From: an uncultured Pelagibacteraceae bacterium
Lineage (GTDB): Bacteria; Pseudomonadota; Alphaproteobacteria; Pelagibacterales; Pelagibacteraceae
DNA: 64,000 nt
Reading direction: 5' to 3'
Assembly: GCA_902592655.1 (NCBI GenBank)
Contig: CACJFE010000003.1
Coordinates: forward strand, 62,001-126,000
A model generated the notes under the pieces. It was given only the letters and a program-made list of their open reading frames with translations. It was not told the DNA's origin and ran no database searches. Position 1 is the first letter of the stretch. Each line of letters opens with the position of its first letter. The position numbers and the translations under genes are program-made. Below are positions 39,977-49,858 of the stretch, piece by piece.

Positions 39977-42844
39977 TTAAGCAGCTTCATCTTTATATTC
40001 ATCCATTGAAGGACATGAACATACTAAATTTCTATCTCCAAAAACGTTATCCACTCTAGCAACTGGTGCCCAATATTTATTATTTTTTACATACTCAGTG
40101 GGAAAAGCTGCTTCCTCTCTTGAGTAAGTATGCTTCCACTCACTTGAGGCTAATTCTACATAAGTATGAGGTGCATTTTTTAATGGGTTATCTATTTTGT
40201 CAAACTTTGATGACTCCACTAAATTAATTTCTTTTTTAATTTTTATAAGTGCATTACAAAATTTATCAATCTCCTCCAAATTTTCACTTTCAGTAGGCTC
40301 AATCATAATCGTACCAGCAACAGGCCATGACATTGTTGGTGCATGATAGCCAAAGTCAATCAGTCTTTTTGCTAAATCCTCCTCAGAGATTCCTGAACTT
40401 GCTTTTATTGGTCGGATATCAATTATGCATTCATGTGCAACATTTCCATTTTTACCTGTATAAAGAACTTTGTAATCTTTGGATAATTTTTTTGAAATAT
40501 AATTTGCATTTAAAATTGAAACTTGTGAGGCTTTTTTCAATCCTTCAGCACCCATCATCTTTATATACATCCAGGATATTGGAAGTATGCTTGAACTACC
40601 CCAAGGTGCAGCTGATACAGCTCCCATTCCATTCTTAGGGCCTGCCTCTTTAATAATTTCGTGTGTTGGTAAAAAATCAGCTAGGTGCTTAGCACAAGCG
40701 ATTGGGCCCATTCCTGGTCCACCTCCGCCGTGAGGTATGCAGAATGTTTTATGTAAATTAATATGACAAACATCAGGTCCAAATTTTCCTGGTTTTGCAA
40801 CACCCACAAGTGCGTTTAGATTGGCTCCATCCATATAAACTTGCCCACCGTGTTTATGAATAACTTCGCAAATATCCATGATTTTTTCCTCAAATACTCC
40901 ATGAGTAGAAGGATAGGTAACCATTAAAGCAGCTAAATCTTTTGAGTGTTTTTCTGCTTTATTTTTAAGATCGTCTACGTCGACATTTCCATCATCGTCG
41001 CAATTTACTACAACCACTTTCATCCCACACATTTGGGCACTTGCTGGATTAGTTCCATGAGCCGAGTCTGGAATTAAACAAACATTACGGTTTTCTTGTT
41101 TATTATTCTTATGGAATTTTCTTATAGTCATAAGACCAGCGTACTCTCCTTGAGCTCCAGAATTAGGTTGTAAAGAGACTGCGTCATAACCCGTTATCTC
41201 TTTCAAATCATTTATAAGATCATTAAAAAGAATTTTATATCCTTCCATCTGATTTGTAGGAACGAAAGGATGTGGAAGTGAAAACTCTTTCCAAGTAATA
41301 GGAATTAATTCTGCAGTTGCATTTAGTTTCATAGTGCAAGATCCTAAAGCAATCATTGACCTGTTTAGCGCAATGTCACAATCTTCAAGTTTCTTTAGAT
41401 ATCTTAGCATTTCAGTTTCAGAGTGATATTTATTAAAAACTGGATGAGTTAAGTATTTTGAAGTTCTTAAAAGATTTTTTGGAAGATTATCTAATTCAAC
41501 ATTAATATCTTGTTTTATTGTTTTAGAAATCCCAAATAAATTCAACAATAAATTAACATCATCAAGTTTTTTTGCCTCATCAAAAGCGACTGATAAATGA
41601 TCTTTATCAACTTTTCTTAGGTTGATGCTGTCTTTTAATGCAGCTTCATAAATAGAATTAGTTTTTTCATTAGTTTTAATTGTAACGGTATCAAAGAAAT
41701 GATCTGATAAAATCTTATAACCACCTGCTTTAATGTTATCTGCAAAAATTTTAGCTAATTTAGAAGTTCTATTAGCTATTTGAAGTATTCCCTCTGGTCC
41801 ATGATAAATTGCAAAAGCAGCAGAAATAATAGCTAATAATGCTTGAGCAGTGCAAATATTACTTGTTGCTTTGTCTCTTCTGATATGCTGCTCCCTGGTT
41901 TGTAAAGATAACCTGTAAGCTTTTTTTCCATGTCTATCTTTTGATACACCTATAATTCTTCCAGGCATTGATCTTTTAAATTCCTCCTTAGTTGCAAAAA
42001 ATGCTGCATGAGGACCACCATATCCCATTGGGATACCAAATCTTTGTGCGCTTCCTACAGCAATGTCAGCACCAAGTTCAGCTGGGGTTTTTAATCTAAC
42101 TAAAGCTAACAAATCACAAATTAAAATAGCTTTTCCATTTTTTTTATGTATTTGACTGATGCTTTCGCTAGGATCATTTATCTCACCTAAAGTTCCTGGA
42201 TAAGATAAAACTCCACAAATTATATCTTCATTAATTTTTGTAAGTTCTGTTTTTTCATCACCTATTATTAATTCTAAACCGAATGGGTTTGTTCTGGTTT
42301 TGATAAGATCAATCGTTTGAGGATTGCAATTACTTGAAATAAATATCTTTTTTGAATTAGTCTTATCCAATCTTTGGCTTAAACCTACCGCTTCTGCTGT
42401 TGCTGTTGCTTCATCCAATAAAGAAGCATTAGCAATATCCATACCTGTAAGATCAATTATTGATTGTTGAAAATTTAATAGCATTTCAAGTCGACCTTGT
42501 GCTACCTCAGGCTGGTAAGGTGTATAAGAAGTATACCATCCCGGATTTTCTAAAATATTTCTTAAAATTACATTAGGAGTAATGGAATTATAGTATCCCA
42601 TTCCAATAAAATTTTTAAAGATTTTATTTTTTTTAGATATTGATTTTAATTTTTTTAAAGCATCATTTTCTGACATTGGCTGATCAATTTTAAGATCATC
42701 TTTTAATAAAATCTTTTCTGGCACAGTATTAACCATCAGATCATCTAGTGACTCATATCCGACGTATTTCAACATTTTGGACTGGTCTTCACTAGAAGGG
42801 CCGATATGTCTTTTAATAAATTCTTTTGAATTATCGTCAATCAT
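39977..42844 (-). CDS. gcvP: glycine dehydrogenase (decarboxylating), P-protein
   Basis: A 955-residue single-chain P-protein. N-terminal half: HIGPSSEDQSKMLKYVG and MGYYNSITPNVILRNILENPGWYTSYTPYQPE. C-terminal half: GSCTMKLNATAELIP, SAHGTNPASAQMCGM and INLHKTFCIPHGGGGPGMGP with the PLP Lys near residue 705. It decarboxylates glycine and passes the aminomethyl group to the lipoyl arm of GcvH. Last of gcvTHP, one base past gcvH. In SAR11 the system helps supply one-carbon units and use glycine. Confidence 0.97.
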   Translation of the reverse strand: MIDDNSKEFIKRHIGPSSEDQSKMLKYVGYESLDDLMVNTVPEKILLKDDLKIDQPMSENDALKKLKSISKKNKIFKNFIGMGYYNSITPNVILRNILENPGWYTSYTPYQPEVAQGRLEMLLNFQQSIIDLTGMDIANASLLDEATATAEAVGLSQRLDKTNSKKIFISSNCNPQTIDLIKTRTNPFGLELIIGDEKTELTKINEDIICGVLSYPGTLGEINDPSESISQIHKKNGKAILICDLLALVRLKTPAELGADIAVGSAQRFGIPMGYGGPHAAFFATKEEFKRSMPGRIIGVSKDRHGKKAYRLSLQTREQHIRRDKATSNICTAQALLAIISAAFAIYHGPEGILQIANRTSKLAKIFADNIKAGGYKILSDHFFDTVTIKTNEKTNSIYEAALKDSINLRKVDKDHLSVAFDEAKKLDDVNLLLNLFGISKTIKQDINVELDNLPKNLLRTSKYLTHPVFNKYHSETEMLRYLKKLEDCDIALNRSMIALGSCTMKLNATAELIPITWKEFSLPHPFVPTNQMEGYKILFNDLINDLKEITGYDAVSLQPNSGAQGEYAGLMTIRKFHKNNKQENRNVCLIPDSAHGTNPASAQMCGMKVVVVNCDDDGNVDVDDLKNKAEKHSKDLAALMVTYPSTHGVFEEKIMDICEVIHKHGGQVYMDGANLNALVGVAKPGKFGPDVCHINLHKTFCIPHGGGGPGMGPIACAKHLADFLPTHEIIKEAGPKNGMGAVSAAPWGSSSILPISWMYIKMMGAEGLKKASQVSILNANYISKKLSKDYKVLYTGKNGNVAHECIIDIRPIKASSGISEEDLAKRLIDFGYHAPTMSWPVAGTIMIEPTESENLEEIDKFCNALIKIKKEINLVESSKFDKIDNPLKNAPHTYVELASSEWKHTYSREEAAFPTEYVKNNKYWAPVARVDNVFGDRNLVCSCPSMDEYKDEAA

Positions 42845-43225
42845 TTAACTTGGATTCTCCTTACAAAATTTATCATATTCATCTTTTGACATAAGGGTGT
42901 CATACTCACTTTTGTCCTTTATCTTTAGCTTAAAAAACCAACTAGCTCCCTCAGGGTCTAAGTTTACACTCCCAGGATCGTCAGCTATAGCCTTGTTACC
43001 TTCAGTAATTTCTCCTGAAATTGGTGAATAGACATCACTTGCAGCTTTAGTAGACTCTACGACAGCCGCTTGACCTTCTTTTTCCACGGCTTTACCAGCA
43101 TCAGGAACTTCCACAAAAACAATATCCCCGAGCATCTCAGTTGCATGTTTAGTTATTCCAACTGTAGCTACCTCACCATCAAGTGAAACCCACTCATGTT
43201 TTTTTGAAAATTTTTTCTCACTCAT
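42845..43225 (-). CDS. gcvH: glycine cleavage system H protein
   Basis: A 126-residue lipoyl carrier: [19 protein letters not shown] at the start, [15 protein letters not shown], and [19 protein letters not shown], in which Lys60 is the lipoylation site. The C-terminus [16 protein letters not shown] is usual. It shuttles the methylamine group between GcvP and GcvT. It lies between gcvT (11 bases) and gcvP (none), within the riboswitch-controlled operon. Confidence 0.97.
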   Translation of the reverse strand: MSEKKFSKKHEWVSLDGEVATVGITKHATEMLGDIVFVEVPDAGKAVEKEGQAAVVESTKAASDVYSPISGEITEGNKAIADDPGSVNLDPEGASWFFKLKIKDKSEYDTLMSKDEYDKFCKENPS

Positions 43226-43236
43226 ATCTAGTCTCC

Positions 43237-44331
43237 TTATTTAACATAACTTTTTTTATAAAATGGAAGTTCAGAGATTTTACCCCCATATTTTTTTCCT
43301 CGCACTTCAAGTTGAATAGATGTGCCGACTTCTGAAAATTCTGATTTTACGTATCCCATTGCAACTGGAGCGTTTACACTCGGACCAAAAGTGCCGCTTG
43401 TGACGAATCCAATTTCATTATTATCTGATGTAAAGATTTTTGTATTTTCTCTGGCTATAACTTTTCCATCTGGTTTTATACCAACTCTGATTTTTTCACT
43501 TCCGTTGGCTAATAAATTTTTTATTTTTTCCCATCCATTAAAGCCACCAACCTCTTTTCTTTTTTTTGCTATAGCCCATTTTAAATTAGCTTCAACTGGA
43601 TTGATTTTTTCATTTAAATCATGACCATATAAACAGAGACCAGCTTCTAATCTTAATGTATCTCTAGCTCCTAAACCTATAGGTTTAACTTCATTTGAAA
43701 TTAAATAATCGATAAGCTTTTCAACTTTTGTGTTTGAAATTGAGATTTCAAAACCATCTTCACCTGTATATCCAGATCTTGTTACATATAGATTTTCACC
43801 TTCATACTTAAAATTGTTTCCTGTCATAAATTTTAAATTAGCAACACCCGGAATTAATTTTTCTAAAATCTCTACAGATTTAGGTCCTTGTAATGCTATT
43901 AAAGATAAATCGTTGTTTAAAAGATGTTTATGATTTTTTTTTAAAAATTGAGAAATTTGTTTTATATCGTTTTCCTTACATGCTGCATTTAAGATTATAC
44001 AAAATCCTTTTTCTGTTCTTGTAATAATTAAATCATCAATTATTCCACCTTCGTTATTGAGTAAAAAAGAATATTTTGAATGATTAATTTTCAAATTTTT
44101 TAAATCTGCTGGTATAATTTTTTCTAAAGCTGTTATTAATGTTTCATCCCCTTCTAAAAAAAATTGCCCCATATGTGAGACATCAAAAAATCCAGCGTGT
44201 GTTCTTGTAGAAATATGTTCTTTAACAATACCATCTTTATATTGAATAGGCATTTCATATCCAGCAAAAGGAACAAATTTTGCTCCCAAGTTTTTATGAT
44301 AATTATATAAAGCTGTTTTTTGCACTTCCAT
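43237..44331 (-). CDS. gcvT: aminomethyltransferase, T-protein
   Basis: About 364 residues. Motifs: [37 protein letters not shown]-like [20 protein letters not shown], and [15 protein letters not shown], with the catalytic Asp near residue 95 in the DD of GGIIDD. The start at 44331 is chosen because the upstream ATG at 44352 would lie inside the riboswitch expression region. It transfers a methylene group to tetrahydrofolate, giving 5,10-methylene-THF. First gene of gcvTHP. Confidence 0.95.
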   Translation of the reverse strand: MEVQKTALYNYHKNLGAKFVPFAGYEMPIQYKDGIVKEHISTRTHAGFFDVSHMGQFFLEGDETLITALEKIIPADLKNLKINHSKYSFLLNNEGGIIDDLIITRTEKGFCIILNAACKENDIKQISQFLKKNHKHLLNNDLSLIALQGPKSVEILEKLIPGVANLKFMTGNNFKYEGENLYVTRSGYTGEDGFEISISNTKVEKLIDYLISNEVKPIGLGARDTLRLEAGLCLYGHDLNEKINPVEANLKWAIAKKRKEVGGFNGWEKIKNLLANGSEKIRVGIKPDGKVIARENTKIFTSDNNEIGFVTSGTFGPSVNAPVAMGYVKSEFSEVGTSIQLEVRGKKYGGKISELPFYKKSYVK

Positions 44332-44344
44332 AATAACTCTTTTT

Positions 44345-44490
44345 GACCCCATCTGTCTGTGTACCTGAGAGATTTAATCCTTCGGTGAGGCCTAAGCCTG
44401 CTTTCCAGAGTTATTACGGTAACGGTCCTTTTGCCTGAGAGTTTCCGGGGTGGTTGCTCCTTCGGCGCCTAAATTGGTCTCTCCCGTTAC
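44345..44490 (-). promoter_or_regulatory. tandem glycine riboswitch controlling gcvTHP
   Basis: On the reverse strand two glycine aptamers lie in a row directly upstream of gcvT. Aptamer 1 shows cgggagagac, ggcgccgaaggagcaa, then ccccggaaactctcaggca; aptamer 2 shows ctctggaaagc, cctcaccgaaggat, then aaatctctcaggtacac. Both have the conserved P1-P3 core with gccgaaggag/accgaaggat and the actctcagg/tctctcagg closing side. The second aptamer's closing strand reaches within about 14 bases of the gcvT start, so control of translation is likely. Tandem glycine riboswitches that activate gcv genes when glycine is high are known, including in Pelagibacter. Confidence 0.95.
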
Positions 44491-44497
44491 AAACAGG

Positions 44498-44526
44498 ACA
44501 TTGTTCCAAATATCCTCAAATGTCAA
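44498..44526 (-). promoter_or_regulatory. probable promoter of the glycine riboswitch and gcvTHP
   Basis: On the reverse strand a perfect -35 box ttgaca (44521-44526) is followed by a 17-base spacer and a weak -10 caatgt (44498-44503). That places the transcription start near 44491, exactly where the first aptamer begins. The -10 is poor, so the box assignment rests mainly on the -35 and the spacing. Confidence 0.45.
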
Positions 44527-44532
44527 TTATTA

Positions 44533-45399
44533 TTAATTGTAAGTAACCTGTTTTTTATCAAAGCTTTTTAAAATTATCGCTAAAATTATAACTAAACCAC
44601 CTATAAAAACACTCAAAGGTGGAATTTCACCTAAAAATATCCAAACCCAAATGGGTGCGAATAATGTTTCTGATAGCATTAATAGGCCAATAGTTGCTGA
44701 TGGTGTAGTTCTTGAACCAATTGTTATGCAAATAAACCCGAGAGCCAGCTGAGGGACACCAAGTAAAAAACCCATAAAAATATCATTAAAAGTAAAACTA
44801 AAAGACTCAGATAAAATTATTCCGTACAAACAACTAAAAATACCTGAGTAAAAAATAGCAGGAACCATATCAAGGTTTTTATATTTCCTTATTATCATTA
44901 CTAATACTGCAAAATTTATTGGGATAGCCAAAGCAACAAGATTTCCAAATAGCGAACCTGAAGAAACAGAGTCTCCTACCATTACTAATATTCCACTCAT
45001 AGCAAGAAAAATTGACAAACTACCAATTAATGAAACTTTCTCTTTAAGGTAAATAAAACCAAATAAAGCGAGAAACATTGTTTGAGTACTAATTATAAAT
45101 ACGACATTAGCAACTGTGGTATTGCTCATTGCAACAACGAAGGCTATAAAACTAAAAGAAAGTACAAATCCTCCTAGTAAAGCAGGTAATCCAGAAGTTT
45201 TAATCTTTATTAAAGTATTTTTCTTATAAACAATAAATAAAAAAACAGTTAATCCCAGTAAGAAGAAAAAAGATCTTAAGAATAAAATCTGCCATACTGT
45301 AGCTTGCTCGAAGGACCTTATTATAAATCCTCCCCAACTTAAACAAAAGCCTCCAAAACAAACAAGAATATAACCTGGTACTTTATATAGAATCTGCAT
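44533..45399 (-). CDS. EamA-family (DMT superfamily) transporter
   Basis: A 288-residue protein with ten membrane helices in two EamA halves. FCLSWGGFIIRSFEQATVWQILFLRSFFF opens the first, VANVVFIISTQTMFLALFGFIYLKEKVS closes it, and ATIGLLMLSETLFAPIWVWIFLGE closes the second with the usual Glu near helix 9. It is an inner-membrane metabolite exporter of unknown substrate. Its start is one base from the stop of the MATE gene, so the two exporters are co-transcribed. Confidence 0.9.
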   Translation of the reverse strand: MQILYKVPGYILVCFGGFCLSWGGFIIRSFEQATVWQILFLRSFFFLLGLTVFLFIVYKKNTLIKIKTSGLPALLGGFVLSFSFIAFVVAMSNTTVANVVFIISTQTMFLALFGFIYLKEKVSLIGSLSIFLAMSGILVMVGDSVSSGSLFGNLVALAIPINFAVLVMIIRKYKNLDMVPAIFYSGIFSCLYGIILSESFSFTFNDIFMGFLLGVPQLALGFICITIGSRTTPSATIGLLMLSETLFAPIWVWIFLGEIPPLSVFIGGLVIILAIILKSFDKKQVTYN

Positions 45400-46725
45400 T
45401 TAAAATTTTTTAAGAATATTCTTAAAATAAAACCCTAAAGTTAAAGATCTTAATATCATAAAAAGTAAAAGAGAAAACCATATTCCGTGGTTATCTAAGT
45501 GTCTAGTTAAAAAAATTGAAAATAAAATATAACCCAATACAGAAACTACCATCGCATTTCTAATTTCTTTTGTTTGAGATGCTCCTATAAAAATTCCATC
45601 TAATTGATAACAAAAACAAGCAATCGGCGGTATAATGATTATCCATAGTATATGCTGAAAAGCTATAAATCTTAAGATTTCAATATCAGTAATAACAAAA
45701 ATTATTTCTCTATAAAAAATTAAAAATAAAAAAGAAATTATTATTGCAGTAACAAAACTAACTTGAATTGAGTTTTTTACTACCTCTAGAAAAGAATTCT
45801 TATTTCTTCTACCAATCGCAAACCCGATTATTCCTTCCGTAGAAAAAGCGTAAGCGTCTAGAAAAAAAGAAGATAAAATTATAAATTGTAGTAATATTGT
45901 ATTAACTGCTAAATAATCTTCTCCAATCTTTGATCCAAGGTACGTAACCCAAAGAAAAGCAAAAGTTAGAAATACAGTTCTTATAAAAATATCTAAATTA
46001 ATATTAAAAAGTTTAATTAGTTTAGATTTTACCAACAAATTTTCAAATTTAGGAATAATTTTAAATTTTTTAACAAAAAAACTATAAGTATATATCAGAA
46101 ATATTATCAGCGTAATATAACTTGAAATAAGTGTTCCTAAAGCAACGCCAAATACTTTTAAGTCAAAAGTCAGAACTAATAAAGAACTGAAAACAATATT
46201 TAGACCCGATAAAATTATTATTAAAAGACTCGATATTTTAGTTTTTTGAATTCCTAAATAAAAACCTACTAAAACATAAATAATTAATTCAGCAGGAACA
46301 GAAAAAACTCTAACATTCAAATATGTATTTACTAAAACTTCTGTTTCATCACTGGGAGAAAAAAAATATTTTATCGCAATTTTTAAAGATGGTAAAAAAA
46401 TAAGTATTATAAATGCAACTATCAAGGCAATTATCAAATTTCTTAGTATTGTTTTAATTATTTCTCTATAATCACTTCTTCCATAAGCTTGTGATACAAT
46501 TCCAACAGTTCCCATTCGTAAAAATCCAAAACTCCAAATTATCATTGTCATTACTGAAGTTGCTATACTAGTTGCAGCTAAGTACTTTGTTTCACCCAGA
46601 TTTCCCATTAAACCTGTATCTACCATTCCTACTAAAGGAATAGCTATGTTTGAAAAAAAAACCGGTATGGACAACAAAATTATTTGTTTTTTTGAAAATT
46701 TTGATGAGCTTTTAAACAATTCCAT
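45400..46725 (-). CDS. MATE family efflux transporter
   Basis: A 441-residue protein with twelve membrane helices. Signatures: IAIPLVGMVDTGLMGNLGETKYLAATSIA at helices 1-2, VGIVSQAYGRSDYREIIK in the first half, and FFLDAYAFSTEGIIGFAIGRRN in the second. This is the DinF-like branch of MATE, which exports cationic or organic compounds using Na+ or H+. A DMT exporter follows one base behind. Substrate unknown. Confidence 0.92.
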   Translation of the reverse strand: MELFKSSSKFSKKQIILLSIPVFFSNIAIPLVGMVDTGLMGNLGETKYLAATSIATSVMTMIIWSFGFLRMGTVGIVSQAYGRSDYREIIKTILRNLIIALIVAFIILIFLPSLKIAIKYFFSPSDETEVLVNTYLNVRVFSVPAELIIYVLVGFYLGIQKTKISSLLIIILSGLNIVFSSLLVLTFDLKVFGVALGTLISSYITLIIFLIYTYSFFVKKFKIIPKFENLLVKSKLIKLFNINLDIFIRTVFLTFAFLWVTYLGSKIGEDYLAVNTILLQFIILSSFFLDAYAFSTEGIIGFAIGRRNKNSFLEVVKNSIQVSFVTAIIISFLFLIFYREIIFVITDIEILRFIAFQHILWIIIIPPIACFCYQLDGIFIGASQTKEIRNAMVVSVLGYILFSIFLTRHLDNHGIWFSLLLFMILRSLTLGFYFKNILKKF

Positions 46726-46772
46726 TTTATTCTTTAATATATCCTAAGAACCTTATATACATTGATTCTCGA

Positions 46773-47390
46773 ATGTTAGAGCAAGTAATTATTTCAGTAC
46801 AAATCATTCTAATAGACATAGTTATGGCCGCAGATAACGCGATCATAATAGGTTTAATCGCTGCAGGATTTGCAACAGATAATAGAAGAAAGATTATAGC
46901 ATGGGGTGTTGCAGCGGCATTCTTATTCAGAATTGTTTTTGCATCCGGAGCTAATTATTTATTTGAATTTGCTTGGATTAAAATCCTAGGAGGAGTTTTA
47001 CTTTTATGGGTTATAAATAATTTAAGACAAGACTTTTTTGGTAAAAATAAGATTAAAACCCCACAAGTAAAATCAGCTGAAACTAAAAGTTTTGGTATGG
47101 GAGTTTATCAAGTTTTAATCGCAGATCTTACGTTAAGTTTTGATAACACTATTGCAGTTGTAGCGGCTTCAAAAGGAAATTTTCATTTAATGGTTATAGG
47201 ATTATTATTATCAGTGTTTTTGATAGCTACTCTTGCAAGTTATTTTGCAGAATATATCAAAAAACATATGTGGCTTGGATATTTGGGATTGTTTGTAATT
47301 TTAGTGATTTCAATACAGTTAATAATTGGTGGGCTCGTAAGTTATGAAGTTCTATCGATTAACGAAAAATATAAATTTTTATTCTTGTAA
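46773..47390 (+). CDS. TerC family integral membrane protein, second copy
   Basis: A 205-residue TerC/YjbE-type protein paralogous to the one at 1303-1875. Repeat motifs VMAADNAIIIGLIAAGF and DLTLSFDNTIAVVAASKG carry the paired metal-binding Asp/Asn residues. It is about 15 residues longer, with extra basic loop residues (DFFGKNKIKTPQVK) and a C-terminal extension. Presumed metal (perhaps Mn2+) handling at the inner membrane. It abuts the renalase-like flavoprotein gene by a one-base overlap. Confidence 0.9.
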   Translation: MLEQVIISVQIILIDIVMAADNAIIIGLIAAGFATDNRRKIIAWGVAAAFLFRIVFASGANYLFEFAWIKILGGVLLLWVINNLRQDFFGKNKIKTPQVKSAETKSFGMGVYQVLIADLTLSFDNTIAVVAASKGNFHLMVIGLLLSVFLIATLASYFAEYIKKHMWLGYLGLFVILVISIQLIIGGLVSYEVLSINEKYKFLFL

Positions 47391-48352
47391 TGGTAGATTT
47401 TTGTATTTTAGGGTCAGGTGTTTCTGGCTCTACAATAGCTCACCTTCTTTCAAAAAAGTATTCAGTACACATTCTTGATAAAGCTAGAGGTCCGGGCGGA
47501 CGTGCATCAAATAAAAGGTTTAAACAAAATTTAAGCTTTGACCACGGAGTTCAATATATATCTCCAAAATCAAAGGAATTTAGAAATCTTATAAAAATTC
47601 TTTGTAAAAAAAAACACGCTAAAATTTGGAGCGGAAATCACTTAGATTTTACATTCGAAAAAAAAGACAAATCTGAAAAATTTATTGGCACGCAAGGAAA
47701 TAATTTTATTTCCAAGTATTATATAAAAAAAATTAAAAAAAGTTTTCAATCTCCAGTCAAATCAATTTTTAAAAATAAATACTTTTGGGAAATAAAACTG
47801 AATAATAATGAAAATATCCAAGCTAAATCTATAATTTTAACTTGTCCTTTTCCACAATTGAAAAAAATTGCAGGAAAATATCTTGAAAAAAAAATATCAA
47901 ATTTAAAGATTGATATGGTACCTAATATTACAACAATGCTGGCTTTTAAAAATCAAAAAACTGTACCGGTTAGTAGTATAAAATTTAATGATGACATTTT
48001 AACATGGGCTGCCTACGAAAATAGTAAGAATAGATTTAATTCCTCAAATTCACTTTGGACATTACAATCATCAATTAAATGGGCAAGGAAAAATATAAAT
48101 AATTATAAAGGAAATAAAAAAGTTGAAAATACTTTGATTTCAAAATTTCTGAACTTTACCGGATACAAAAAAAATAAGATTATTTTTAAAAAAACACATG
48201 GATGGAAATATTCTTATAATTTACATGGATCACCTTTTAAAAGTTATTGGAATAAAAAGTTAAGGTTAGGATTGTGTGCTGATTGGTTTATTGGTCCTAA
48301 GGTTGAAAATGCCTGGTTAAGTGCTAATGACTTAGCAAAGAAAATCAAATAA
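47390..48352 (+). CDS. renalase-like FAD-dependent oxidoreductase
   Basis: A 320-residue flavoprotein. The Rossmann motif CILGSGVSGSTIAHLLSKKY with DKARGPGGRASNKR gives the FAD binding site, and FDHGVQYISPKS near residue 50 and LGLCADWFIGPKVENAWLSANDLAKKI at the end are typical of the renalase/amine-oxidase-like NAD(P)/FAD proteins. Renalases in bacteria oxidise 2- or 6-dihydroNAD(P) isomers; that is possible here. It is one operon with TerC and convergent, with no gap, to the PrpD-family gene. Confidence 0.85.
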   Translation: MVDFCILGSGVSGSTIAHLLSKKYSVHILDKARGPGGRASNKRFKQNLSFDHGVQYISPKSKEFRNLIKILCKKKHAKIWSGNHLDFTFEKKDKSEKFIGTQGNNFISKYYIKKIKKSFQSPVKSIFKNKYFWEIKLNNNENIQAKSIILTCPFPQLKKIAGKYLEKKISNLKIDMVPNITTMLAFKNQKTVPVSSIKFNDDILTWAAYENSKNRFNSSNSLWTLQSSIKWARKNINNYKGNKKVENTLISKFLNFTGYKKNKIIFKKTHGWKYSYNLHGSPFKSYWNKKLRLGLCADWFIGPKVENAWLSANDLAKKIK

Positions 48353-49858
48353 TTAAAAAATACCTTTAACCTTTTTATTTTTTTTTCTCATTTTAGGTAA
48401 AATTTCAACATTAAGTCCTTTTAAGTCTTTAGGTTTTAATTTTCTTAAATTTTGGACACATCTTAGAAATCTTTGTGACTCTTTTTTTGAAATAATATTA
48501 TCAGTAAGTATTTTAAATTTATTTATATATTCTTTTCTACCGAATGGTCTTTTCCCAGCTGGGTGAGCGTCTGCTACATTGATTTCTTCTGAAATTGTGG
48601 CACCATTTTTCATTTTTACGACAACTTTTCCACCAAAACATTTCTTTTTAGGATCTCTGTTATGATATTTTTTTGTCCATTTCTTATTCTCTTTAGTTAC
48701 TATTTTTCGCCAAAGTTGAACGGTGCTTTTACGTCTAGCTCTTTGAGGTGTGTAAGATTTTACATGGTGCCAGGCTCCATCCTCTAAAGCTACCGCAAAA
48801 ATATACATAATAGAGTGATCTAAGGTTTCTCTACTTGCATAAGGATCCATTTTTTGAGGATCATTAGCACCGGTTCCTATTACGTAATGTGTATGGTGAC
48901 TAGTTTCGATTGTAATTTTTTTTATATTATTCAAATTTTTAATTTTCTTATTTAAACTTCTCGCTAAATCAATTAACGCCTGCGATTGGTACTCAGCAGA
49001 ATGCTCTTTGGTATAAGTTTCTAATATTGCTTTTTTGGGCTCATTGACTCTAGGTAAAGGCACAATATATTTTTTGCCAGGACCTGATAAAACATAGGCT
49101 ATAACACTATCCTCGCCTTCATAAATCGGACTTGGAGCTCCCTCACCTCTCATACATCTATCAACTGCTTCGACCGCTAATTTTCCAGCATGTGCAGGTG
49201 CAAAAGCTTTCCAGCTAGAAATTTCTCCTTTTCTTGATTGTCTGGTTGAGATTGTAGTGTGTAATGCTTGTTGAACTGATTGAAAGATCGTATCTGTATT
49301 TAATTTTAATAAACTTCCTAGGCCTGCTGCAACACTAGGTCCTAAATGTGCTATATGATCTATTTTATGTTCATGTAAACAAATCCCTTTAACTAAATTA
49401 ACTTGAACTTCATATCCAGTTAAAATTCCTCTTATAAGATCCATTCCATTGCATCCTTTTTGTTGAGCCACTGCTAAAATTGCAGGTATATTATCTCCCG
49501 GATGGCTGTAATCTGCTGCTAAAAAAGTATCATGATAATCAAGTTCTCTTACTGCAGTACCATTTGCCCAAGCAGCCCACTCACAATCTACTTTTACTTT
49601 AGGATTTAATCCAAAAACGTTTGCTCCATTCTTTCTAGGATGTGCTAAAGCCATCTGTCTTGCAGAAACAACGGGCTTCCTATTATAAGACGCTATTGCT
49701 ACCGACGCATTATCAATAATTCTATTGATAACCATCTCGATTGCTTCTTTATTTAATTTTGCTTTATCTGATGAGATTTCTGCAATCTTCCATGCTAGTT
49801 GTTCTCTCTTTTTTAAATTCGCTTTAGATGGGTGAACTTTTACTGTTATATTTCTCAT
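48353..49858 (-). CDS. prpD: MmgE/PrpD family protein, probable 2-methylcitrate dehydratase
   Basis: A 501-residue protein with MmgE/PrpD features: [65 protein letters not shown] near residue 110-130, and [22 protein letters not shown] near 225. PrpD dehydrates 2-methylcitrate in propionate breakdown. The aconitase gene just upstream (one-base overlap) could carry out the hydration step. Other MmgE/PrpD members act on related hydroxy acids, so the gene symbol is the likely one rather than certain. Confidence 0.82.
   Translation of the reverse strand: MRNITVKVHPSKANLKKREQLAWKIAEISSDKAKLNKEAIEMVINRIIDNASVAIASYNRKPVVSARQMALAHPRKNGANVFGLNPKVKVDCEWAAWANGTAVRELDYHDTFLAADYSHPGDNIPAILAVAQQKGCNGMDLIRGILTGYEVQVNLVKGICLHEHKIDHIAHLGPSVAAGLGSLLKLNTDTIFQSVQQALHTTISTRQSRKGEISSWKAFAPAHAGKLAVEAVDRCMRGEGAPSPIYEGEDSVIAYVLSGPGKKYIVPLPRVNEPKKAILETYTKEHSAEYQSQALIDLARSLNKKIKNLNNIKKITIETSHHTHYVIGTGANDPQKMDPYASRETLDHSIMYIFAVALEDGAWHHVKSYTPQRARRKSTVQLWRKIVTKENKKWTKKYHNRDPKKKCFGGKVVVKMKNGATISEEINVADAHPAGKRPFGRKEYINKFKILTDNIISKKESQRFLRCVQNLRKLKPKDLKGLNVEILPKMRKKNKKVKGIF

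Noticed and set aside
44332-44352. longer start for gcvT
   Set aside because: That ATG lies inside the glycine riboswitch, and the T-protein family begins near the ATG at 44331.
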